Shown piece after piece: positions 44,781 through 52,645 of a stretch of DNA of 64,000 nt. Both the position numbers and the translations under genes were made by a program. The stretch lies in contig JAZLGU010000035.1 in the NCBI GenBank assembly GCA_045616485.1, forward strand, positions 20,293 to 84,292. The letters run 5' to 3'. The stretch's first letter is position 1. Each line of letters opens with the position of its first letter. The notes under the pieces are model-generated. The model did no database searches and had not been told where the DNA came from. It saw only the letters and a list, made by a program, of their open reading frames with translations. This DNA is from RGIG3528 sp045616485. Lineage in GTDB: Bacteria; Bacillota; Clostridia; Lachnospirales; Lachnospiraceae.

Positions 44781-44810
44781 AAAAGGACTGTTTTTTACAG
44801 TCCCTTTTTT
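44781..44810. terminator. Bidirectional terminator between GH28 and shikimate-kinase genes
   Basis: GGACTGT (44785-44791) and ACAGTCC (44797-44803) stem, with an A tract on the left and six T on the right. Confidence 0.85.
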
Positions 44811-44835
44811 AATTGTGTGACTTGCGGCGTACCTT

Positions 44836-45336
44836 TCACTTAAGTTTTTTAATTATCTCGTTTACAGTCTCTTCAATGGTAAGACCTACCTCTGAGACTG
44901 TAATATCAGCGTATTTCTCATAAAGCGGTATACGCTCGTTATAAAGGGCCCGCAGGTCCTGGCCTGTACGAAGCACTACACCGCGGGCTGTAAGACTGCC
45001 CAGTCGTGTCTCCAGCTCTTCATAAGGTAAAGACAGGTATATCACTGTGCTGATATCCTGCAGATGCTTCATGGCATCATCATTGTAGACTACACTTCCG
45101 CCGGTAGCTATAAGTGTTTTGTCGCAGGAGATACCGGAAATGACTCCTGCTTCTACTGAAAGAAAACCGTCAATTCCTTCATCGCTGATAATGTCCTTAA
45201 GTAATCTGTTTTCCTTCATTTGAATCAATAAATCAGTATCTAAAAATTCCAGGCCCAGTTCCTTTGCCAGTATGACTCCGGCTGTTGATTTTCCTACCCC
45301 GGGCATTCCGATTAAGGTAACATTGTTTTTCTTCAT
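44836..45336 (-). CDS. Shikimate kinase homologue lacking a shikimate-binding arginine
   Basis: P-loop kinase of the AroK fold, 166 aa. Visible are Walker A GMPGVGKST, the DTD motif and an R...NERIPLYEKYAD lid/C-terminal block. Two family features differ. The FRxxE motif that binds shikimate through Arg reads FLSVE, and the GGG loop is reduced to GGS. It may therefore act on another small alcohol or be a weak shikimate kinase. The frame extends 35 codons upstream into the preceding gene, but the ATG at 45336 (MKKNNVTLIG) has GGAGC before it and the family start. It follows the membrane protein gene by 13 bp. Confidence 0.78.
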   Translation of the reverse strand: MKKNNVTLIGMPGVGKSTAGVILAKELGLEFLDTDLLIQMKENRLLKDIISDEGIDGFLSVEAGVISGISCDKTLIATGGSVVYNDDAMKHLQDISTVIYLSLPYEELETRLGSLTARGVVLRTGQDLRALYNERIPLYEKYADITVSEVGLTIEETVNEIIKKLK

Positions 45337-45349
45337 ATTCAGGTCGCTC

Positions 45350-47074
45350 CTATTTTTCTTCTGAATTATAAATGGTTCTGTACCATGTGTGCTCAGTTTT
45401 GTATCTGGGGTTTTTGTATGTCTTGGAGGCAGTCTTTGCATCCTTCATGGCCTGTACTTCCTTGTCAGTAGAAAAATAGAAAACAGGGCTGTCACATTTT
45501 TCAGGCAGGCTTTTGTCGTCTGTCTTTTTTACTAAAGTAGTGGCATTGGGGTAAAAGAAGGCAGCATAACACACGATGTTGTTTTCCAGATTGCTGTTAG
45601 TATACAAAACAACGGTAAATTTATCGTCAGGTTTTAGATTCATCTCTTTCATGGACTCTTCCATATAGGAGTACATGTATTTTAATGACTGGATATAATT
45701 AAAGTAGGTAAAGGACTGATGAGGCTGACGGAAGCTGTAAACAGTTAATAGCATCATAAAAGTCATCAGGGCGATCTGGTAGCCAAGCCTTATTCTAACG
45801 GAATGCTTTTGGAGAATACGGGCCAGTGCAAAGAAAATGGCCACAGTCAGAACAGGAATAACTATCATGTTGCGCTGTAAGATCCAGCTTTCCTGATAGG
45901 TGGTATAACCCTGCATAAGATTGGAAAAAACGACTACTCCCAGTACCCAGCAGGAGACCATTACATCCCATAAGGTAAATCGAAATGCTATGGAAAGTAT
46001 AATATAAGCGATTACAATTAACATGAATATGCCTAAAAAGTGGGCATTTAAATCAAAGAAAAAGTCCAGCCAGCTTTTTGTAATCAGCTCAAAAAGATTC
46101 ACATCTTTTCTGAAAGAATTCAGTCTATCCTGTCTTTCTCCCAAGGTGGTACAGAAGAACATGAAAGCTGAATAAAACATGAAACACAAACTGGAGCAGA
46201 TACCGGCAATGCTCTCCTTTGGAAGCATTTTAAAGAAAAAGTTTCTTTGCTTTTTGTTATGGTAAAGGATCATGACGATCTGAACACCAAAAGCTGCTAT
46301 AAGAAGCCCCAGGCTGGCAATAGCAGGGGTGTAGGAGTTGCATAAAAGATTAACAGATAACCCCATAGCTATGATAGTGACTATATCAGGCTCTATGCAA
46401 AGCCTTATAAATAAGGCCAGTACTATCATGGTGAGAGCTACCGGTGTGATGGCCTGTTCAAAATTCATATAATACTCAGCAATGAAGCGAAATGCCAAAA
46501 AAGAATACATGGGAATAAGCGCCCATTTTTCAGGCATATCGTTATGTAGAAGCCACTTTCTAATGGAAAAATATAACAGTATGTAGCCTATGATGAAGGG
46601 GTAGGCAAAGCCCAGATGCAGGGTAAAAATACTTCTGCCAAAAATAAAGGCAGGCAAGGCACCTATTACAAATTGCCTGGCGGCATATCCCAGAAAAGCC
46701 TTGCCGGTGTAGTTGAAATCGGGATTTTTAAAGGCCTCCAGACCTGCTGCCAGCTGTTGTGTTGCGTCCGGGTTGATATCGGAATATTTGACATTACCTA
46801 TAAAAAACAGGAGAAATATAACAGGTATCAATATACCGATGATCTGCAGGTAGGCTTTGTTTTTTATATCCTTGTAAAGATTGAAGCCTGAAAAAATAGA
46901 GAAGGCAAGTATCAGTAAAAGAGCAGTAACAAGCCAAAGTCTGGCTGAAATTACGGAAAATACGCCAATTTTTTTGTATGCCAAATATTCTAAAATGGAT
47001 AATAACAGCAAATAAACAAAGGAAAATGCTGCCAAAGGATATATTAATTTGTCTTTGGAGAATTTATATTTCAT
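45350..47074 (-). CDS. Multi-pass membrane protein, GT-C glycosyltransferase-like
   Basis: Not firmly recognised. The 574-aa protein has about 11-12 hydrophobic helices through residue 455 and a soluble C-terminal domain of about 110 residues ending WYRTIYNSEEK, which should face outside. The first external loop contains VKYSDINPDATQQ, where GT-C enzymes carry their catalytic acidic pair, so a lipid-linked-sugar transferase is possible. An O-antigen-flippase-like or sensor role cannot be excluded. It precedes the shikimate-kinase homologue in one minus unit; a promoter candidate lies at 47126-47154. Confidence 0.65.
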   Translation of the reverse strand: MKYKFSKDKLIYPLAAFSFVYLLLLSILEYLAYKKIGVFSVISARLWLVTALLLILAFSIFSGFNLYKDIKNKAYLQIIGILIPVIFLLFFIGNVKYSDINPDATQQLAAGLEAFKNPDFNYTGKAFLGYAARQFVIGALPAFIFGRSIFTLHLGFAYPFIIGYILLYFSIRKWLLHNDMPEKWALIPMYSFLAFRFIAEYYMNFEQAITPVALTMIVLALFIRLCIEPDIVTIIAMGLSVNLLCNSYTPAIASLGLLIAAFGVQIVMILYHNKKQRNFFFKMLPKESIAGICSSLCFMFYSAFMFFCTTLGERQDRLNSFRKDVNLFELITKSWLDFFFDLNAHFLGIFMLIVIAYIILSIAFRFTLWDVMVSCWVLGVVVFSNLMQGYTTYQESWILQRNMIVIPVLTVAIFFALARILQKHSVRIRLGYQIALMTFMMLLTVYSFRQPHQSFTYFNYIQSLKYMYSYMEESMKEMNLKPDDKFTVVLYTNSNLENNIVCYAAFFYPNATTLVKKTDDKSLPEKCDSPVFYFSTDKEVQAMKDAKTASKTYKNPRYKTEHTWYRTIYNSEEK

Positions 47075-47125
47075 ACGTATATATAGATGCCTATTCTGAA
47101 GATTTGATCCATAAGAACCTTTATA

Positions 47126-47154
47126 ATAGTATCATTTCACTTTGGGGAAATCAA
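47126..47154 (-). promoter_or_regulatory. Predicted promoter of the GT-C-like gene
   Basis: On minus, TTGATT (47154-47149), 17-bp spacer, TACTAT (47131-47126), giving a leader of about 45 bases. It is divergent from the SRP RNA promoter. Confidence 0.5.
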
Positions 47155-47179
47155 GATTTTGATGCCATTCCTGAAAAGC

Positions 47180-47208
47180 TTGACGCAGATAGAAAAAGAG
47201 GGTATAAT
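47180..47208 (+). promoter_or_regulatory. Promoter of the SRP RNA gene
   Basis: TTGACG (47180-47185), 17-bp spacer, TATAAT (47203-47208). The predicted start near 47215 lies 11 bases before the paired 5' end of the RNA. Confidence 0.8.
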
Positions 47209-47225
47209 ACCATCAAATTACAAGT

Positions 47226-47354
47226 CGTGAAATGTAATGGCGCTTCGGACCTGTCGAGCAGATGCTCACGAACCGTGTCAGGTCAGGAATGAAGCAGCAC
47301 TAAGAGATGCCATTTGTATGTGGCAGGCTCCCCGAGGTGCCATTATGTTTCACG
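47226..47354 (+). ncRNA. ffs: Signal recognition particle RNA (4.5S-like, small bacterial type)
   Basis: Binds Ffh to target nascent membrane proteins. The diagnostic apical region GTCAGGTCAGGAATGAAGCA (47277-47296) has the GGAA tetraloop and asymmetric loop of helix 8. The ends pair in a long helix: CGTGAAATGTAATGGC at the 5' side with GCCATTATGTTTCACG at the 3' side, then seven T residues as terminator. The promoter position fixes the 5' end close to 47215-47226. At about 130 nt there is no room for the Alu domain found in Bacillus SRP RNA. Confidence 0.93.
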
Positions 47355-47400
47355 GTTTTTTTATGCCTGAAACTAAGTATAATAGAATAGTCCATATTAT

Positions 47401-47429
47401 TTGCCAAATACTGATAAAAATGGTATATT
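47401..47429 (+). promoter_or_regulatory. Predicted promoter of tatD
   Basis: TTGCCA (47401-47406), 17-bp spacer, TATATT (47424-47429). A start near 47436 favours the tatD ATG at 47464 over the one at 47443. Confidence 0.6.
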
Positions 47430-47463
47430 GGAGAGTGAGATAATGGATTTTCAGGAGCTACAC

Positions 47464-48237
47464 ATGATATTTGATACACATGCCCATTATGACGACGAAA
47501 GATTCAATGAAGACAGATATGAAGTGCTGGAAAGCCTGGGGGCTTTTGGCATAGATATGGTGGTAAATTCCGGGGCTTCCATGAGAGGCTGCAGGGATGC
47601 CATAAGTCTTTCGGAAAAATATGATTTTATATATGCCAGCTGCGGTCTTCATCCTGAGTACGCTACCCAGTGGGGGGAAGAGGTGAAAGAAGAGCTGGAG
47701 GAGATGCTTAAGCACCCCAAGTGCCGAGCTCTCGGAGAGATAGGACTGGATTATTACTATGGTGCGGATACTAAAGAAAGCCAGATAAAGTGCTTTTCTG
47801 ACCAGCTGTCTATAGCTAAAAAACTAAAGAAAAATGTAGTTATTCATTCCAGAGATGCAGCAGAGGATACTCTTAATATGTTGAAGGATTTCTGTACCGG
47901 AGACCACCCGCTGGTGGATGTACACTGCTATTCCTACAGCCCGGAGATAGCTGCCGAGCTGGTAAAAATGGGATGTTTTCTGGGAGTAGGCGGCGTAGTT
48001 ACTTTTAAAAACAGTAAAAAGCTTAAGGAAACAGTGGAAAAAGTACCTCTTGGCAATATTTTGCTGGAGACAGACAGCCCTTATCTGGCACCGGAGCCAC
48101 ACAGGGGGAGCAGAAATGATTCCCGTAATCTTCGCTATGTTGTAGAGGAGATAGCCAGAATAAAGGGAGTAGATCCTGAGACAGTAATAGAAAAAACATC
48201 AGAGAATGCAAGGAGGTTTTATGGCATATCTGGTTGA
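47464..48237 (+). CDS. tatD: TatD family metal-dependent hydrolase
   Basis: Metal-dependent DNase/hydrolase of the amidohydrolase fold. The 257-aa protein has DTHAHYDD (first metal His pair), GEIGLDYYYG, VVIHSRDA, VDVHCYSYS and LLETDSPYLAPEP, all family metal or substrate positions. In-frame ATGs exist at 47401 (no ATG context), 47443 and 47464. The last has AGGAG 6 bases before it, matches the usual MIFDTHAH opening and leaves room for the leader. Its end overlaps the ksgA start by 17 bases. Confidence 0.93.
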   Translation: MIFDTHAHYDDERFNEDRYEVLESLGAFGIDMVVNSGASMRGCRDAISLSEKYDFIYASCGLHPEYATQWGEEVKEELEEMLKHPKCRALGEIGLDYYYGADTKESQIKCFSDQLSIAKKLKKNVVIHSRDAAEDTLNMLKDFCTGDHPLVDVHCYSYSPEIAAELVKMGCFLGVGGVVTFKNSKKLKETVEKVPLGNILLETDSPYLAPEPHRGSRNDSRNLRYVVEEIARIKGVDPETVIEKTSENARRFYGISG

Positions 48238-49081
48238 TCCAAAAGAAACAATTGCTATCCTAAATAAATATCAGTACACCTTCAGAAAGCAGTTCGGTCA
48301 GAATTTCCTTATCGATTCCCACGTGACTGAAAAAATTGTTGCTGCTGCAGAGGTGACAAAAGAGGATTTTGTCCTGGAGATCGGGCCTGGAATAGGCACT
48401 CTTACCCAATTCCTGTCAGAGGCTGCCAGAGAGGTGGTGGCAGTGGAAATAGATACCAATCTTATTCCTATCCTTACAGAGGATACTCTCGTAGGCTACG
48501 AGAATGTTACAGTCATTAATCAGGACATAATGAAATTTGATATAAAAAAGCTGGTAGAAGAGAGAAATGGCGGCAAGCCCATAAAAGTAGTAGCCAATCT
48601 GCCATATTACATTACTACCCCTATTATCATGCGACTCCTGGAAGAAGATTTGCCGATAGACTCCATTACTGTTATGGTGCAGGCAGAGGTGGCAGAGCGT
48701 ATGCAGAGTGCACCCGGGACCAAGGAGTACGGGGCTTTGTCCCTGGCAGTTCAGTATTATGCTGAGCCGTACATAGCAGCCAATGTCCCACCCAACTGCT
48801 TTATGCCCCGTCCCGGTGTGGGCTCCGCAGTTATCAGGCTTAAATGCCATAAGGACAGACCTGTAAAGGTAAGAGACGAAAAGCTTATGTTTTCGCTTAT
48901 TCGTGCATCCTTTAACCATAGAAGAAAAACCCTTACCAACGCTGTAAGCAATGAGCTGGGGGATCGTATCACCAAAAAGCAGCTGACTGATGCCCTCATA
49001 AGTATAGGCATGTCAGAGACTATTAGAGGCGAGGCCCTGACATTGCAGCAGTTTGCCGAGCTGGCAGATGCTTTGTGCTAG
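48221..49081 (+). CDS. ksgA: 16S rRNA dimethyladenosine transferase
   Basis: Dimethylates two adjacent adenines near the 16S 3' end with SAM during 30S maturation. The 286-aa protein has FGQNFLID, the SAM loop LEIGPGIGTLT, NQDIMKF, catalytic NLPYYITTPI and a C-terminal helical domain (SFNHRRKTLTNAV). The ATG at 48221 follows AAGGAGG; an in-frame ATG at 48206 lies upstream of that site and is rejected. It overlaps tatD, the classic tatD-ksgA order of Firmicutes. Confidence 0.97.
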   Translation: MAYLVDPKETIAILNKYQYTFRKQFGQNFLIDSHVTEKIVAAAEVTKEDFVLEIGPGIGTLTQFLSEAAREVVAVEIDTNLIPILTEDTLVGYENVTVINQDIMKFDIKKLVEERNGGKPIKVVANLPYYITTPIIMRLLEEDLPIDSITVMVQAEVAERMQSAPGTKEYGALSLAVQYYAEPYIAANVPPNCFMPRPGVGSAVIRLKCHKDRPVKVRDEKLMFSLIRASFNHRRKTLTNAVSNELGDRITKKQLTDALISIGMSETIRGEALTLQQFAELADALC

Positions 49082-49092
49082 GAGAGAAGTAT

Positions 49093-49758
49093 ATGAAGCT
49101 GATCGAGACCAATGAAGATGAATATCAGGCTGTAAAAGGCAAGCTGCTGGCAGACGTTTATTTTATGGGTGATGGCAGTGCAGAGATATCCATGGATAAT
49201 GCCTCAATAGACCTGGTAAAAACTGAAAAATCCCAGCTGAAAAAAATAGATGCATTTGCCAAAGCAGTATCCAAAGCCGTAAAAAAGAAGGGTATACAGA
49301 AAAGTTATATGGTAGCCGAGCAGGGCTCTGTCACTGACAAAGCGCTTAAAGAAAGCAAAAATGCGGCTCTGGACTATTCAGAATATATCTTTAAAAAAGC
49401 AGCTGATGAGATAAATACAATGACAGAAGAAGAGGAATCCTGCATAATACTCGACACAAAAAGCAGCGAGGATACAGATATTGAGCAGAAAAATGCCATT
49501 CTGGTAAAAAGTAAGGAAGCAGGCGTTTTTTCTGCCAAGATTATGCCTTATATGGACGGCATGTATGTATATGAGGTAGAGGTTCAGGAAGTCCTGCGTC
49601 ACAAAGGCTACGGTACCCGCCACATGGAAGCTCTTATACGCGCTTTTTCCGATGCTCCCATATATCTGCAGGTCAGCAGTAAAAATATCCCTGCCATAGG
49701 CCTGTATAAGAAGCTGGGATTTGACATATCAACAGGCATAAATTACTACATAGTATAA
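49093..49758 (+). CDS. Protein with C-terminal GNAT acetyltransferase domain
   Basis: Function unknown. The 221-aa protein has an N-terminal part of about 110 residues, rich in Lys and Glu and without recognised family. About 135-221 is a GNAT domain with VQEVLRHKGYGTRHMEALI as the acetyl-CoA loop and NIPAIGLYKKLGFD as the closing motif. The ATG at 49093 has AGGAG 8 bases before; a GTG at 49075 overlaps ksgA and is less likely. It is 2 bp ahead of tadA, so all genes from tatD to tadA form one operon. Confidence 0.78.
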   Translation: MKLIETNEDEYQAVKGKLLADVYFMGDGSAEISMDNASIDLVKTEKSQLKKIDAFAKAVSKAVKKKGIQKSYMVAEQGSVTDKALKESKNAALDYSEYIFKKAADEINTMTEEEESCIILDTKSSEDTDIEQKNAILVKSKEAGVFSAKIMPYMDGMYVYEVEVQEVLRHKGYGTRHMEALIRAFSDAPIYLQVSSKNIPAIGLYKKLGFDISTGINYYIV

Positions 49759-49760
49759 TT

Positions 49761-50267
49761 ATGAGAAAATATACCACAGACGAAAAGTATATGAAAAAGG
49801 CCATTCACCAGGCCAGACGGGCAGCGGCCAGGGGAGAAGTTCCCATAGGCTGTGTTATTGTCTACCAGGGGAAGATCATAGGGCGTGGCTTTAATGAACG
49901 CAACACAAAAAAGTCCACGTTAAAGCATGCTGAGCTTACTGCTATCGCTGCAGCCAGTCGTATTATGGGGGACTGGCGACTGGAAGACTGTGATCTCTAT
50001 GTGACGCTGGAGCCCTGTCAGATGTGTGCAGGCGCTATTTTGCAGGCCAGGATGAAAAGGGTGATTGTGGGCTGTATGAGTCCCAAATCCGGTAGCGCAG
50101 GCAGTATTTTGAACATACTCCAAAATGATGCCTTCAATCATCAGGTAGAGATGACCAATGGCGTTTTGGAAGCGGAGTGCAGTGGCCTGTTAACTGAGTT
50201 TTTTAAAGAATTAAGGATAAGGAATAAAGAAGAAAAGGCACGTAAAACAACAATGGACAAGGAGTAA
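49761..50267 (+). CDS. tadA: tRNA-specific adenosine deaminase
   Basis: Converts adenosine 34 to inosine in tRNA-Arg(ACG), allowing wobble decoding. The 168-aa protein has the zinc site: HAELTAI (His and catalytic Glu) and PCQMCAG (two Cys). It also has AARGEVPIGCVIV and the substrate segment KSGSAGSILNIL. The ATG at 49761 directly follows the previous stop. It ends 4 bp before the 775-aa gene, so it may share translation and transcript with it. Confidence 0.95.
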   Translation: MRKYTTDEKYMKKAIHQARRAAARGEVPIGCVIVYQGKIIGRGFNERNTKKSTLKHAELTAIAAASRIMGDWRLEDCDLYVTLEPCQMCAGAILQARMKRVIVGCMSPKSGSAGSILNILQNDAFNHQVEMTNGVLEAECSGLLTEFFKELRIRNKEEKARKTTMDKE

Positions 50268-50271
50268 GGTA

Positions 50272-52599
50272 ATGGGATATTTGCTTAAGATTGGGGAAAC
50301 AAATACTATACCTGCGGGCACAGTGATTTTTGGCGAAAATGAGCCGGTATACTGTATATGTGCAGTAGTCAAAGGCAGGGTGCGCTGCAGCAACAGCTCT
50401 GTGAAAACATTTGCTTTGCAGGGAAGCTTTATAGGTATTGTGGACTGCGTCAGCGGACGTTACAAAATGGATTATGTCTGCGAAGAAAACACCGTGCTTT
50501 ACCCCTTTCCCGTGGCTGATGTGGACAGCTTAAAAGAGGTTTCACTTAACACTAATCGCGACTACAAGGGTCTGATTATAAGCTCCCTGGCCAAGTTCTA
50601 TACAGATATATATGCCATCAACAGACAGCTTCACTTGCTGGCCGATGATGTTTGCGATATGCTGCAGAGAAGTTTTTCCCAGTATACCAAGTCCTGCCAG
50701 AATGGCGGAGTAGGTGTAACAGTTATTCCTGCCATGACCAATCTCACACCATATAAAGATGAGGAGCCTGTGGACAAGGTGGCAGCATCTTACAATGGCG
50801 AGCTCTCCAGAGTGCCGGCTGATGTAATAAAGGCGTTTTTTGCCAATTCTACAGATATGACGCTGGAGTTCATGATGAACCTTGTTATATCTACAGATGA
50901 GCTGCTCTACAATACTGAAGAAGTGGCCAGATATCTGGTGGAAAAATTCCCTATACTGTATAACGATAGTGACAAAAATCTGCTGGTGCTCTGCGGACAT
51001 CTGGCCAAAGAGCTGGAAAAATCAGGAAGACCGGATAAAAAGCTCATTACTCTTTGCAATGATATGAAGGAATTCTTCGATAAGACTGAGGCTTCCATCA
51101 TGAAGCTGACAGGCGGCATGGACCCTGTGGACCGTGAGCATCTGGAGAAAGTTACCCTGGCAATAAATAGCGAGGTTGACGTGACTATAGATGACGAAGA
51201 GGAGGCAGATGAAAAGGATTCAGATATTCTTAGAAGCCTTAAGGATTCTTTGCGTCAGATTCTCTTTTTCTCCAAGCTCCCTCAGGAAGAGACCAAGGCT
51301 ATTCAGGAGGCCGTCAACCGCTTTGTGGACTCCAAGGACAGATTTTCCACAGAGGATGTGGGCAGAAGCTTAAGACACGCAGTAACGGACCAGTTCTATA
51401 TTCTTTATAAAGCGGTATTTTATCAGGCTCTGGAGGCGGAAAGCATTCCGAGACCTGTAGAGCTTTTCATGAATTTTGGCTATCTGGATGACCGTTTGGT
51501 GACCAAGGAACACCAGCTGGAGCTGGCGCGCTTAAATATCTCCACCAAGCAAAAATATCCTTGCAATGTTTATACAATTCCGGAATGGCTCCTGCTGGTA
51601 ATGCAGGGCAAAAAAGAGCCTTCAAAAAACGAATTCGATATGGAATACGCTGACACCTTGAGAGAGCTTAAGCGTAATCACGAAATAGATGATGCTGAGG
51701 AAAAGAGAAGGCTTAAAAATCCTGACCTCCGTCTGGAGTTTGAGATTAATAATTTCTTTAAGTACAATCATAGAATTGTCAGCGGTATGCCTTCCATGTT
51801 CGTACCGATTCTTTGCAGCGAACAGATGAGCTTTAATCCCAATAAAGCAGCTGTTACGAAGGATCGTATAGGCCATCTGGTAAGTAAGCACAGAAGCCTT
51901 GACTATTCTGTATATTTCAGAAGTATTTTGTATGCTAATGCAGCAAAGAATATAGAAAAAGAGCCGGTGCAGCTGGAAGTAGTGCCGGATATTATTCTTT
52001 TCCCTTCCTTTGGTTCTACTGCTTTAATGTGGCAGGAAATCAGCAATAAGAGAAGGGATTCTGCAGGCAGATTTATTTTCCCTATTCTCTGCGACGCCAA
52101 TTTAGATGACCAAATGATCCGCATTAACGGTCGATTCAGATGGGAGCTTTGCAGGACCATGCAGGGTACAGCCTGGAACAATATTCAGGTAAAATCTCTT
52201 ACCTCAGAGTATTCAGATTATATCCAGTTCTATAAAAAGAATCATGCCCTGTCCGATGAGAAAAAGGAAAGGGTAAAGAATCAGCTGGCAAAGGGTAAAA
52301 ACAATGCCAGAGAAGTATTTATCCAGGACTATGAGCAGTGGGTAAAATTTGAGTCAGCAGGCGGTATGAAGCTGAATAAGGTGGCCAGAGAGATTATTGC
52401 CATGTATGTGCCTTTTAACAGGGAGGTCAGAGAAGGTCTTAAGACTCAGGCGGCCTATGTAGAGACTATCGGGCGCTTTGACAGAGAGCGTCAGAAGCTG
52501 GCACGTGAGCAGGAGCTGCGTATCCACTCTCTTACTAAGAGGAAAATTGAAGTACCTGACATAATTGAAGATACATTGAAATTTTATCGCGATATGTGA
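50272..52599 (+). CDS. Large protein with cyclic-nucleotide-binding-like N-terminal domain, unknown
   Basis: Not recognised beyond its start. The 775-aa soluble protein begins with a cupin/CNB-like jelly roll (about 1-100: GTVIFGENEPVYCICAVVKGRVR and FALQGSFIGIVDCVSGRYKM). A helix follows, as in CRP-type sensors, but no DNA-binding domain. The normal phosphate-binding cassette is poor, so ligand binding is uncertain. The next 670 residues have no family I can name. They include an acidic segment (DDEEEADEKDS, about 307-318) and a conserved-looking block near 560-660 (FPSFGSTALMWQEI, GRFRWELCRTMQG). TAAGGTAATG gives its start 4 bp after tadA. The TPR/P-loop gene follows 46 bp later; a joint function is inference. 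Confidence 0.7.
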   Translation: MGYLLKIGETNTIPAGTVIFGENEPVYCICAVVKGRVRCSNSSVKTFALQGSFIGIVDCVSGRYKMDYVCEENTVLYPFPVADVDSLKEVSLNTNRDYKGLIISSLAKFYTDIYAINRQLHLLADDVCDMLQRSFSQYTKSCQNGGVGVTVIPAMTNLTPYKDEEPVDKVAASYNGELSRVPADVIKAFFANSTDMTLEFMMNLVISTDELLYNTEEVARYLVEKFPILYNDSDKNLLVLCGHLAKELEKSGRPDKKLITLCNDMKEFFDKTEASIMKLTGGMDPVDREHLEKVTLAINSEVDVTIDDEEEADEKDSDILRSLKDSLRQILFFSKLPQEETKAIQEAVNRFVDSKDRFSTEDVGRSLRHAVTDQFYILYKAVFYQALEAESIPRPVELFMNFGYLDDRLVTKEHQLELARLNISTKQKYPCNVYTIPEWLLLVMQGKKEPSKNEFDMEYADTLRELKRNHEIDDAEEKRRLKNPDLRLEFEINNFFKYNHRIVSGMPSMFVPILCSEQMSFNPNKAAVTKDRIGHLVSKHRSLDYSVYFRSILYANAAKNIEKEPVQLEVVPDIILFPSFGSTALMWQEISNKRRDSAGRFIFPILCDANLDDQMIRINGRFRWELCRTMQGTAWNNIQVKSLTSEYSDYIQFYKKNHALSDEKKERVKNQLAKGKNNAREVFIQDYEQWVKFESAGGMKLNKVAREIIAMYVPFNREVREGLKTQAAYVETIGRFDRERQKLAREQELRIHSLTKRKIEVPDIIEDTLKFYRDM

Positions 52600-52645
52600 T
52601 TATAATAAAATTGCGGCATAGGCCGTAAGGGTTTGAGGTGTTTTA

